From positions 1 through 6,518 of the forward strand of contig CAMPHL010000155.1 of assembly GCA_946885905.1 (NCBI GenBank): a DNA stretch of 6,518 nt, given 5' to 3'. Under the pieces are notes generated by a model that saw nothing but the letters and a program-made list of their open reading frames with translations, had not been told where the DNA came from and did not search any database. A program made the translations under genes and the position numbers. Positions 1 through 5,627 of the stretch are shown here, piece by piece. Every line of letters begins with the position of its first letter. Position 1 is the first letter of the stretch. This DNA comes from an uncultured Pseudomonadota bacterium (GTDB taxonomy: Bacteria > Pseudomonadota > Gammaproteobacteria > Burkholderiales > Usitatibacteraceae).

Positions 1-781
1 CGTTCTCCAGCACGCGCAGGAGCTTGGCCTGCAGCTCCAGTTGAAGCTCGCAGATCTCGTCGTGGAAGAGCGTCCCCTCGCCCTCGTCCTCGAAGTAACC
101 CGACTTGGCCGACTGCTCGCAGGTGAATGCGCCCTTGGCATAGCCGAAGAGCGTGGGCTCGACGAGCGATGGCGAGATCGCGGCGCAGTTGAGCGCGAGG
201 TACGGTTGGCGCGAGCGCGCCGAGAGATGGTGCAGGGCGAAGGCCACGCGCTCCTTGCCGCTGCCCGACTCGCCTTCGATCAGCGCGGGGAAGGCAGCGG
301 AGGCGTAGAGGTCGATCTGGCTGCGCAGTCGCCTCAAGGGGGGGCTGTCGCCGATCAGCGCGCGCGAGCTTTCGGCATCCTCCTCCGGCCGGTCGAGGCG
401 CGTCGAGCGCAGTGCCCGCGTGAGCGCGGTGCGCAGGAATTCCGGCTCGCAAGGCTTGGGCACCAGGTCCACGGCGCCGAGGGCACGGGCGCGCCGGGCG
501 TTGGATTCCTCGTTCTGCCCCGTGAGCACGAGGATGCGCACCTGCGGTGCGTGCGCGAGCAGGTCGCCGATCAGCTTGAAGCCTTCGTTGGGCAGGTGGG
601 CCACCGGCGGCAGGCCCAGGTCGATCAGCGCGAGCTCGGGCTGGAGGCCCGCGCGCAGGCGCTCGACCGCCTGGGGCCGGTCCCTTGCGAGGGCGATGTC
701 GAAGTCCGCTTGCAGGGCGAAGGCGAGGCTCTCGGCGATCAGCGCATCGTCGTCGACCAGCAGCAGGCGCGGTTTCTTCAT
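1..781 (-). CDS. Sigma-54-type (NtrC-family) response regulator, N-terminal part, runs off left edge
   Basis: This is a two-component response regulator with a receiver domain followed by an AAA+ ATPase; the rest of the ATPase and any DNA-binding domain lie outside the window. The visible protein is 260 residues. The receiver spans about residues 4-125, with acidic residues D10-D12, the likely phospho-acceptor D54 (in LIDLGLPP), T87 and K109 (in PKP). The AAA+ part starts near residue 142, with Walker A GESGSGKE at 170-177 and a Walker B-like GTLFHDEI at 236-243. The sigma-54 contact loop, normally GAFTGA, reads GAFTCE (217-222), and DEIGEL reads DEICEL (241-246). These positions are close to invariant in the family, so sigma-54 activation is uncertain. 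The ATG at 781-779 is chosen because the receiver's first strand follows at once; no Shine-Dalgarno is visible. The gene diverges from mlaF with 81 bases between, so a local regulatory link is possible but unproven. PrsR-like or other NtrC-family membership cannot be settled from this part. Confidence 0.88.
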   Translation of the reverse strand, partial: MKKPRLLLVDDDALIAESLAFALQADFDIALARDRPQAVERLRAGLQPELALIDLGLPPVAHLPNEGFKLIGDLLAHAPQVRILVLTGQNEESNARRARALGAVDLVPKPCEPEFLRTALTRALRSTRLDRPEEDAESSRALIGDSPPLRRLRSQIDLYASAAFPALIEGESGSGKERVAFALHHLSARSRQPYLALNCAAISPSLVEPTLFGYAKGAFTCEQSAKSGYFEDEGEGTLFHDEICELQLELQAKLLRVLEN

Positions 782-792
782 GGGGCCCGACG

Positions 793-798
793 ATTATA
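793..798 (-). promoter_or_regulatory. Candidate -10 box (TATAAT) for the response regulator
   Basis: The minus strand reads a perfect TATAAT here, in the only A/T-rich stretch upstream of the regulator. Its downstream edge is 11 bases from the ATG at 781, so transcription would start only about 5-7 bases before the start codon. No good -35 hexamer lies 16-18 bases upstream and there is no extended -10 TG. It is a candidate from the box alone. Confidence 0.35.
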
Positions 799-823
799 GG
801 GGAGGGGCGCGCGGCAAGACTGC

Positions 824-829
824 TAGAAT
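824..829 (+). promoter_or_regulatory. Weak candidate -10 box (TAGAAT) for the mla operon
   Basis: TAGAAT differs from TATAAT at one position and lies 33 bases upstream of the mlaF ATG, which would leave a leader of about 25-30 bases. The region 17 bases further upstream is G-rich and has no recognisable -35, so an activator or another sigma factor might be needed. It is the best plus-strand candidate in the divergent region, but it is weak. Confidence 0.2.
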
Positions 830-862
830 TCTCGTCAAAGGCCCACGAAAAAACCCCTCGCA

Positions 863-1678
863 ATGTCCGAAGCCCTGGTCGACGTCGACTCGGTGACGTT
901 TTCCTACGGCCGCCGTCCCGTCCTCGAGGGCATCTCGATGAAGGTGCCGCGCGGCAAGGTCGTCGCGATCATGGGCGGCAGCGGCTGCGGGAAGACCACG
1001 CTGCTGCGCCTGATCGGCGGGCAGTTGAAACCGGGCAAGGGCACGGTGCGGGTGGCCGGCCAGGCCATCCACGAGCTCGACAACGCGGGCCTGTACCGCC
1101 TGCGGCGCCGGATGAGCATGCTGTTCCAGTTCGGCGCTCTCTTCACCGACTTGACGGTGTTCGAGAACGTGGCCTTCCCGTTGCGCGAGCACACCAGACT
1201 GCCCGAGAGCATGATCCGCGACCTCGTGCTGCTCAAGCTGGAGGCCGTGGGCCTGCGCGGGGCGCACCGGCTCATGCCGGCCGAGCTTTCCGGGGGCATG
1301 GCGCGCCGCGCCGCGCTCGCGCGCGCCGTGGTGCTCGACCCGATGCTGGTGCTGTACGACGAGCCCTTCGCCGGCCTCGACCCGATCGCGCTGGCCGTCA
1401 TCGGCCGGCTCATCCGCAAGTTGAACGACGCGCTGGGCGCCACCTCGATCCTGGTCTCGCACGACGTCTACGAATGCCTGCAGATCGTGGACTACCTCTA
1501 CTTCATGTCCGCGGGCCGCATCGTCGGCGAGGGTACCCCGGACCAGGTGCGCGCATCGAACGATCCCTTCGTGCGCCAGTTCGTGCACGGCGAGACCGAC
1601 GGGCCGGTGCCCTTCCACTACCAGGCGCGCCCCTACGCGGTGGACGTGGGTCTTGCCGAGGGAGCCGGCCGTGCTTGA
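863..1678 (+). CDS. mlaF: MlaF, ATP-binding subunit of the Mla phospholipid transporter
   Basis: This is the cytoplasmic ATPase that powers the MlaFEDB inner-membrane complex, which moves phospholipids between the inner membrane and the periplasmic carrier MlaC. The protein is 271 residues, close to the roughly 270 of E. coli MlaF. All ABC motifs are intact: Walker A GGSGCGKT (38-45), Q-loop Q89 in LFQFGALF, signature LSGGM (142-146), Walker B LVLYDEP (162-168) with D166/E167, D-loop GLDP, and H-loop H200 in SHDV. The tail FVHGETDGPVPFHY is typical of MlaF orthologues; the C-terminal extension of this family contributes to subunit contacts. The ATG at 863 places the first beta strand (LVDVDSVTFSYG) at the usual distance; the Shine-Dalgarno is poor. 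It is the first gene of the plus-strand run and overlaps mlaE by 8 bases. Synteny with mlaEDCB and murA makes MlaF much more likely than another ABC ATPase. Confidence 0.96.
   Translation: MSEALVDVDSVTFSYGRRPVLEGISMKVPRGKVVAIMGGSGCGKTTLLRLIGGQLKPGKGTVRVAGQAIHELDNAGLYRLRRRMSMLFQFGALFTDLTVFENVAFPLREHTRLPESMIRDLVLLKLEAVGLRGAHRLMPAELSGGMARRAALARAVVLDPMLVLYDEPFAGLDPIALAVIGRLIRKLNDALGATSILVSHDVYECLQIVDYLYFMSAGRIVGEGTPDQVRASNDPFVRQFVHGETDGPVPFHYQARPYAVDVGLAEGAGRA
1658..1664 (+). promoter_or_regulatory. Ribosome binding site that decides the mlaE start
   Basis: GAGGGAG lies 6 bases before a GTG at 1671, inside the end of mlaF. This favours the GTG over the in-frame TTG at 1653, which lies upstream of this site and has no comparable site of its own. 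Confidence 0.65.
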
Positions 1679-2468
1679 CCGGTTGCGGGGGCCGCTCGCG
1701 CGCCTGGGCCACAACGTGATCGAAGGCGTTTGGCGCATCGGCGTGATGACACGCTTCTTCGGGCTGGTGCTCGCCTCCTCGGGCACGAGCCTGCAGCGAT
1801 TCCGCCTGGTGATGCGGGAGGTGTACTTCAGCGGCGTGCTGTCGCTCATCATCATCGTGGTGAGCGGCCTCTTCGTCGGCATGGTGCTGGGGCTGCAGGC
1901 CTTCGAGACTCTGCAGATCTACGGCGCGACCGAATCGATCGGCGTGGTCGTGGCCCTCTCGCTCGTGCGGGAGCTCGGGCCCGTCGTCTCGGGGCTGCTC
2001 TTCGCCTCCCGCGCGGGGAGCGCGATCACGGCGGAGATCGGGCTCATGAAAACCACCGAGCAGCTCACCGCGATGGACATGATGGCGGTTTCGCCCATGT
2101 CGCGCGTGATCGCGCCGCGCTTCTGGGCCGGGGTGATCTCGATGCCGCTGCTCGCGGCGCTCTTCTCGGCGATGGGCGTCTTCGGCGGCTACCTCGTGGG
2201 CGTGGTGCTGATCGGGGTGGACAACGGGGCGTTCTGGTCGCAGATGCAGGCCGCCGTGGACTTTCGGTATGATGTGTTGAACGGCGTGGTCAAGAGCGTC
2301 GTGTTCGGCATCGCGGTCGCGGTGATCTCCACCTACGAGGGCTACGACGCCCCGCCGACCGCCGAAGGCGTCTCGCGCGCCACCACCCGCACCGTGGTCA
2401 CTTCCGCCCTCGTGATCCTCGCCCTGGACCTGATGCTCACCGCGTTCATGCTGCGCGGCGGGGACTAG
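1671..2468 (+). CDS. mlaE: MlaE, permease subunit of the Mla phospholipid transporter
   Basis: This is the integral inner-membrane subunit of MlaFEDB; two copies are expected to form the lipid path between the MlaF ATPases and the MlaD ring. From the GTG at 1671 it is 265 residues, close to E. coli MlaE (about 260). An amphipathic N-terminal stretch with FFGLVLASSG (about 29-38) precedes a strongly hydrophobic segment LSLIIIVVSGLFVGMVLGL (57-75). The family hallmark follows: RELGPVVSGLLFASRAGSAITAEIG (100-124, cytoplasmic coupling region), then MKTTEQLTAMDMMAVSP and PRFWAG. Further hydrophobic segments end near the C-terminus (LVILALDLMLTAFML). GTG is preferred over TTG at 1653 because of the GAGGGAG 6 bases upstream. 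The start overlaps the mlaF stop by 8 bases, which suggests translational coupling of ATPase and permease. mlaD follows after 13 bases. Confidence 0.95.
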   Translation: MLDRLRGPLARLGHNVIEGVWRIGVMTRFFGLVLASSGTSLQRFRLVMREVYFSGVLSLIIIVVSGLFVGMVLGLQAFETLQIYGATESIGVVVALSLVRELGPVVSGLLFASRAGSAITAEIGLMKTTEQLTAMDMMAVSPMSRVIAPRFWAGVISMPLLAALFSAMGVFGGYLVGVVLIGVDNGAFWSQMQAAVDFRYDVLNGVVKSVVFGIAVAVISTYEGYDAPPTAEGVSRATTRTVVTSALVILALDLMLTAFMLRGGD

Positions 2469-2481
2469 CGGAAAGAAGACG

Positions 2482-2949
2482 ATGGAAAGAACGACGATCG
2501 ACCTGTGGTTCGGCGCCTTCGTGGCGGCCGGTTTCGCGGCGCTCCTGGTGCTCGCGCTCAAGGTCGGCAACCTCGGCGCGGAGCGTCCCAACGAGACCTA
2601 CAAGGTCGAAGTGCGGTTCGACAACATCGGCGGGCTGAAGGTACGGGGACCCGTGCGCAGCGCCGGGGTGCTCGTGGGCCGCGTGGCGGAGCTGCACTTC
2701 GACAACGAGCGCTACCAGGCGAGTGTCACGCTCGCGCTCGACAAGCGCTACCAGTTCCCCAAGGACACGAGCGCCGCGATCCTCACCTCGGGGCTCCTCG
2801 GCGAGACCTACATCGGGCTGGAAGCCGGCGGCGACAGCAAGATGCTCGCCGAGGGCGACCGCATCCTGATCAGCCAGTCGGCGGTCGTGCTCGAGAAGCT
2901 GATCAGCCAATTCCTCTTCAGCCAGGCGCAGGAGCCGGGAAAGAAGTAG
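2482..2949 (+). CDS. mlaD: MlaD, MCE-domain subunit of the Mla transporter
   Basis: MlaD is a single-pass inner-membrane protein with a periplasmic MCE domain; six copies form a ring that binds phospholipid and docks MlaC. The protein is 155 residues. A transmembrane helix covers about residues 8-29 (LWFGAFVAAGFAALLVLALKVG). The MCE domain runs from about 38 to 117, with YKVEVRFDNIGGL, the core PVRSAGVLVGRV and the late strand ILTSGLLGETYIGLEAGGD. A short helical tail (VVLEKLISQFLFSQ) matches the pore-lining C-terminal helix of the family. E. coli MlaD is about 183 residues, so the tail is shorter here. A purine-rich GGAAAGAAG ribosome site precedes the ATG at 2482. After the stop, 67 bases separate it from the mlaC start, the widest gap in the operon. 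In some relatives mlaA lies at this junction; here nothing codes in between. Confidence 0.95.
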   Translation: MERTTIDLWFGAFVAAGFAALLVLALKVGNLGAERPNETYKVEVRFDNIGGLKVRGPVRSAGVLVGRVAELHFDNERYQASVTLALDKRYQFPKDTSAAILTSGLLGETYIGLEAGGDSKMLAEGDRILISQSAVVLEKLISQFLFSQAQEPGKK

Positions 2950-3004
2950 TCCACCGGAACCGTCCCTCGCGCGTTCAGGTCGTACACACTCCAGCGACAC
3001 CCAC

Positions 3005-3010
3005 AGGAAG
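3005..3010 (+). promoter_or_regulatory. Ribosome binding site that decides the mlaC start
   Basis: AGGAAG directly abuts an ATG at 3011, which leaves no spacer, but lies 6 bases before a second in-frame ATG at 3017. The second ATG therefore fits initiation better and also gives the cleaner signal peptide. Confidence 0.6.
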
Positions 3011-3016
3011 ATGCCC

Positions 3017-3637
3017 ATGTTGCGAACGATCCTCGCCTGCCTCGCGTTCCTCGGTCCCGCCGCCGCCGCTGCGCAGGAAGCCCCTGACGCGCTGGTCAAG
3101 CGCGTGACCGACGAGGTGCTCACGATCATCAAGTCGGACAAGGACCTGCAGAGCGGCAATTCGCGCAAGATCGCGGAGCTCGCCGAGGCCAAGGTGCTGC
3201 CGCATTTCGATTTCCAGCGCATGACCCGGCTTGCGGTAGGCCGCAACTGGCAACAGGCCAACGACGCGCAGAAGGAGCAGCTCGTGAAGGAGTTCCGCAC
3301 GATGCTCGTGCGCACGTACTCGAGCTCGCTCACCGCGTACCGCAACCAGAAGATCGAGGTGAAGCCGCTCAAGATGGCCGCGGCCGACAAGGAGGTGACC
3401 GTGCGTACGGCGGTGATCCAGCAGGGCGGGCCGCAGATCCCGATCGACTACGCGATGGAGAAGACCGACTCCGGCTGGAAGGTCTACGACGTGGTGATCG
3501 ACGGCGCGTCGCTGGTGACGACCTACCGCAGCACCTTCAACGAGCAGGTCCAGAAAGCCGGAATCGACGGGCTGGTGAAGACGCTCGCCGAGCGCAACAA
3601 GTCGCCCGACGTTTCGGCCGCTGCGAAGAAGAAGTGA
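3017..3637 (+). CDS. mlaC: MlaC, periplasmic phospholipid-binding carrier
   Basis: MlaC is a soluble periplasmic protein that carries phospholipid across the periplasm and docks on MlaD (inner membrane) and the MlaA-porin complex (outer membrane). From the ATG at 3017 it is 206 residues, close to E. coli MlaC (211). It starts with a Sec signal peptide, MLRTILACLAFLGPAAAAA, with probable cleavage after A19 before QEAPD. The mature part shows the family pattern: an N-terminal helical region (DALVKRVTDEVLTII), then VLPHFDFQRMTRLAVGRNWQ, QLVKEFRTMLVRTYSSSL, strands with IPIDYAMEKTDSGWKVYDVVIDGASLV, and TYRSTFNEQV near the end. The alternative ATG at 3011 adds only two residues and sits directly against the AGGAAG site. 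The stop overlaps the mlaB GTG by 4 bases, so MlaB translation is probably coupled. Confidence 0.95.
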   Translation: MLRTILACLAFLGPAAAAAQEAPDALVKRVTDEVLTIIKSDKDLQSGNSRKIAELAEAKVLPHFDFQRMTRLAVGRNWQQANDAQKEQLVKEFRTMLVRTYSSSLTAYRNQKIEVKPLKMAAADKEVTVRTAVIQQGGPQIPIDYAMEKTDSGWKVYDVVIDGASLVTTYRSTFNEQVQKAGIDGLVKTLAERNKSPDVSAAAKKK

Positions 3638-3939
3638 GTACCACGCCCCGGGCCGAGGTGCTCGCGCTCGACGGGGCGTTGTCCTTCGAGACGCTTCCGG
3701 ACGTGCTGCGCGCGAGCGAGGAGTACGCGGCGCGGCCCGGCCTGCCCGACAAGCTCACCATAGACTTCGGCGGCGTCGATGCCATCGACTCGTCGGCCGT
3801 GGCGCTCCTGCTCGAATGGCGGCGCCAGGCCCGGCGCTTCGGCAAGAAGCTCGAGTTCGTGAATCTTCCCGGCAACCTCATCGCGCTCGCCACGCTGTAC
3901 GGCGTGGAGGAACTCATCCAGCCGACCCAGCCCGCCTGA
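3634..3939 (+). CDS. mlaB: MlaB, STAS-domain subunit of the Mla transporter
   Basis: MlaB is a small cytoplasmic STAS protein that binds MlaF and is needed for assembly and activity of the transporter ATPase. The protein is 101 residues, similar to E. coli MlaB (97). The STAS fold is recognisable: strand AEVLALDGALSFETL, strand KLTIDFGGVDAIDSSAVALLLEW (40-62) and strand KLEFVNLPGNLIALATLYGVEELI. The loop D52-S53-S54 matches the conserved Asp-Ser/Thr site of STAS domains; S53 aligns by eye with T52 of E. coli MlaB. The GTG at 3634 overlaps the mlaC TGA (GTGA) and follows a purine-rich GAAGAAGAAG stretch that can act as a ribosome site. The next gene starts one base after the stop. A generic anti-sigma-factor antagonist is possible from the domain alone, but the context makes MlaB nearly certain. 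Confidence 0.93.
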   Translation: MSTTPRAEVLALDGALSFETLPDVLRASEEYAARPGLPDKLTIDFGGVDAIDSSAVALLLEWRRQARRFGKKLEFVNLPGNLIALATLYGVEELIQPTQPA

Positions 3940-3940
3940 C

Positions 3941-4849
3941 ATGGCGGCTGCGGTGGAGGTGCACGACCTCGCCAAGCGCTTCGGGCGCGTGCGGGCACTC
4001 GACGGCGTGACGCTTACGGTGGAGCAGGGCGAGTTCTTCGCCCTCCTCGGGCCCAACGGCGCGGGCAAGACCACCCTCATCTCGATTCTCGGCGGCCTCG
4101 CCATCGCCGACCAAGGGCACGCGTCGGTCATGGGCCACGACGTGCGCGCCGATTTCCGCGCGGCGCGCCGGTCGGTGGGCATCGTCCCCCAGGAAGTCGT
4201 GTTCGATCCCTTCTTCACGGTGCGCGAGACGCTCGAGTTCCAGTCGGGTTACTTCGGCCTGCGGCGCAACGGCGCCTGGATCGACGAGCTGCTCGAGCGC
4301 CTCGCGCTCGCCGCCAAGGCGAAGGCGAACATGCGCTCGCTCTCCGGCGGCATGAAGCGCCGGGTGATGGTGGCGCAGGCGCTGGTTCACCGCCCGCCCG
4401 TGATCGTGCTGGACGAGCCGACCGCGGGCGTGGACGTGGAGCTGCGGCAGACCCTCTGGGAATTCGTGCGGGGGCTGAACGCCGCCGGCCACACCATAGT
4501 GCTCACGACGCACTACCTCGAGGAGGCGCAGCAGCTCTGCACGCGCATCGCCATGATGCGCGACGGCCGGATCGTGGCCCTCGACTCGACCGCGCGCCTT
4601 CTCGCGTCGTTTTCCGAACGTGTGCTGCGGGTAAAGCTCGAGGCGGGAGCGCTCCCGCCCGAGCTTGCCGCCCGGGCGACCGATGAAGGGGGCGCCTGGT
4701 GGCGGGTGCCGGTCTCCGACGTCGCCCACGTGGAGAGCGCGCTCGCGCGGCTGCGCGAGGCGGGGGTGGCGATCGCCAACCTCGAAGTGTCCGAGCCGGA
4801 CCTCGAGGAAGTGTTCGTGAAGGTCATGCGCCGGGAGGGCGCGAGGTGA
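3941..4849 (+). CDS. ABC-2-type transporter ATP-binding protein (YadG-like)
   Basis: This is the cytoplasmic ATPase of a second ABC transporter, paired with the permease that follows; the substrate is unknown. The protein is 302 residues. Motifs are intact: Walker A GPNGAGKT (37-44), Q-loop Q84 in IVPQE, signature LSGGM (134-138), Walker B VIVLDEP (154-160) with D158/E159, and H-loop H191 in TTHYLEE. LSGGMKRR and DEPTAGVD are typical of the ABC-2/CcmA group that includes YadG and NodI. After about residue 215 there is a C-terminal domain ending EPDLEEVFVKVMRREGAR, as in exporter ATPases of this type. The ATG at 3941 lies one base after the mlaB stop, and the 3' end overlaps the permease start by 4 bases. 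Its place between mlaB and ibaG suggests an envelope-related job, but that is inference. A 33-base inverted repeat lies inside its 3' third. Confidence 0.93.
   Translation: MAAAVEVHDLAKRFGRVRALDGVTLTVEQGEFFALLGPNGAGKTTLISILGGLAIADQGHASVMGHDVRADFRAARRSVGIVPQEVVFDPFFTVRETLEFQSGYFGLRRNGAWIDELLERLALAAKAKANMRSLSGGMKRRVMVAQALVHRPPVIVLDEPTAGVDVELRQTLWEFVRGLNAAGHTIVLTTHYLEEAQQLCTRIAMMRDGRIVALDSTARLLASFSERVLRVKLEAGALPPELAARATDEGGAWWRVPVSDVAHVESALARLREAGVAIANLEVSEPDLEEVFVKVMRREGAR
4634..4666. repeat. Intragenic inverted repeat (hairpin) in the YadG-like gene
   Basis: An 18-base perfect palindrome, GGCGGGAGCGCTCCCGCC (4642-4659), is flanked by AAGCTCG on the left and CGAGCTT on the right. With one unpaired A at 4641 the arms pair over 16 positions around the centre at 4650/4651. 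In RNA this would be a very GC-rich stem-loop. It has no T-tract and lies within a conserved open frame (KLEAGALPPEL), so it is not a standard terminator. Confidence 0.75.
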
Positions 4850-5619
4850 ACGAAACCGCCCATGGCAGCGGGCTGCCGACGCTGCTCTACAAGGAGGTGC
4901 TGCGATTCTGGAAGGTGAGCTTCCAGACGGTCGCAGCGCCGGTACTCACGACGCTGCTCTACCTCCTCGTCTTCGGGCACGCGCTCGCCGCGCACGTGCA
5001 GGTGTTCCCGGGCGTGTCGTACGTCGAGTTCCTGATCCCGGGGCTCGCGATGATGGCGGTGCTGCAGAACTCGTTCGCCAACAGCTCGTCGTCGATCATC
5101 CAGTCGAAGGTCACCGGCAACATGGTCTTCATCCTGCTGCCGCCGCTGGCGCCATGGGAAGTCTTCGCCGCCTACCTGCTCGCCTCGATGGTGCGCGGCC
5201 TCGTCGTGGGCATGGGGGTATTCGCGGCCACCATGTGGGTGGTTGCGCTGCCGATGAAAGAGCCGCTCTGGGCCCTCGCCTTCGCCGTGGTCGGCAGCGG
5301 CATGCTGGGAGTGATGGGCATCCTCGCCGGCATCTGGTCGGAGAAATTCGACCAGCTGGCCGCCTTCCAGAACTTCGTCGTGCTGCCGCTCACGTTCCTC
5401 GCCGGCGCCTTCTACTCGGTGAACACGTTGCCACCCTTCTGGCAGGCGGTGTCGCGGCTCAACCCCTTCTTCTATGCCGTGGACGGCTTCCGCTACGGAT
5501 TCTTCGGGCACTCGGATGTCGCGCCCGCGGCGGGCCTCGCGATTGCGACCGCCGCCTTCGCTGCCCTATCATGGGTCACCCTGCAGCTCCTGCGACGCGG
5601 CTACAAGCTGCGCCATTGA
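4846..5619 (+). CDS. ABC-2-type transporter permease (YadH-like)
   Basis: This is the integral inner-membrane partner of the preceding ATPase; together they would form an ABC-2 transporter of unknown substrate. From the GTG at 4846 it is 257 residues, matching YadH (256). The N-terminus LPTLLYKEVLRFWKVSFQTVAAPVLTTLLYLLVFG has the short amphipathic helix and first membrane segment of the ABC-2 fold. About six hydrophobic segments are visible, including VEFLIPGLAMMAVLQNSF, VFAAYLLASMVRGLVVGMGVF, LAFAVVGSGMLGVMGILAG and FVVLPLTFLAGAFYSV. The C-terminal NPFFYAVDGFRYGFFG is characteristic of this permease group. The GTG overlaps the ATPase stop (GTGA), and GGAGG at 4834-4838 gives a well-placed ribosome site 7 bases upstream. 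An ORF extending upstream in this frame overlaps the ATPase and is not supported. ibaG follows after 8 bases. Confidence 0.92.
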   Translation: MNETAHGSGLPTLLYKEVLRFWKVSFQTVAAPVLTTLLYLLVFGHALAAHVQVFPGVSYVEFLIPGLAMMAVLQNSFANSSSSIIQSKVTGNMVFILLPPLAPWEVFAAYLLASMVRGLVVGMGVFAATMWVVALPMKEPLWALAFAVVGSGMLGVMGILAGIWSEKFDQLAAFQNFVVLPLTFLAGAFYSVNTLPPFWQAVSRLNPFFYAVDGFRYGFFGHSDVAPAAGLAIATAAFAALSWVTLQLLRRGYKLRH

Positions 5620-5627
5620 ACCTTCCC

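Noticed and set aside
41..799. Long plus-strand open frame opposite the response regulator
   Set aside because: It has no recognisable domain and is a GC-rich shadow of the minus-strand regulator, whose receiver and AAA+ motifs are clear.
801..829. Possible sigma-54 promoter upstream of mlaF
   Set aside because: GG and GC doublets occur at roughly suitable spacing, but the TGGCAC and TTGCA elements are not matched; such doublets are common in GC-rich DNA.
794..1882. 362-residue minus-strand open frame opposite mlaF
   Set aside because: It has low-complexity charged composition and lies opposite an intact ABC ATPase; it would also fill the divergent promoter region.
1503..2591. 362-residue minus-strand open frame opposite mlaE
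   Set aside because: Its composition is rich in H, R, E and G with no domain pattern, and it lies opposite MlaE, which carries conserved family motifs.
2960..2990. Internal promoter before mlaC (TACACA-like box)
   Set aside because: The -10-like match is poor and there is no -35 at a suitable distance.
3032..3043. Lipobox-like ILAC in the MlaC signal peptide
   Set aside because: The cysteine is residue 8, too close to the N-terminus for a normal lipoprotein signal, and a standard AAA|QE cleavage site follows; MlaC is a soluble carrier.
4699..4845. Upstream extension of the permease frame into the ATPase gene
   Set aside because: The added residues are R/G-rich with no similarity to ABC-2 permeases; the GTG at 4846 has a good ribosome site and gives the usual family length.
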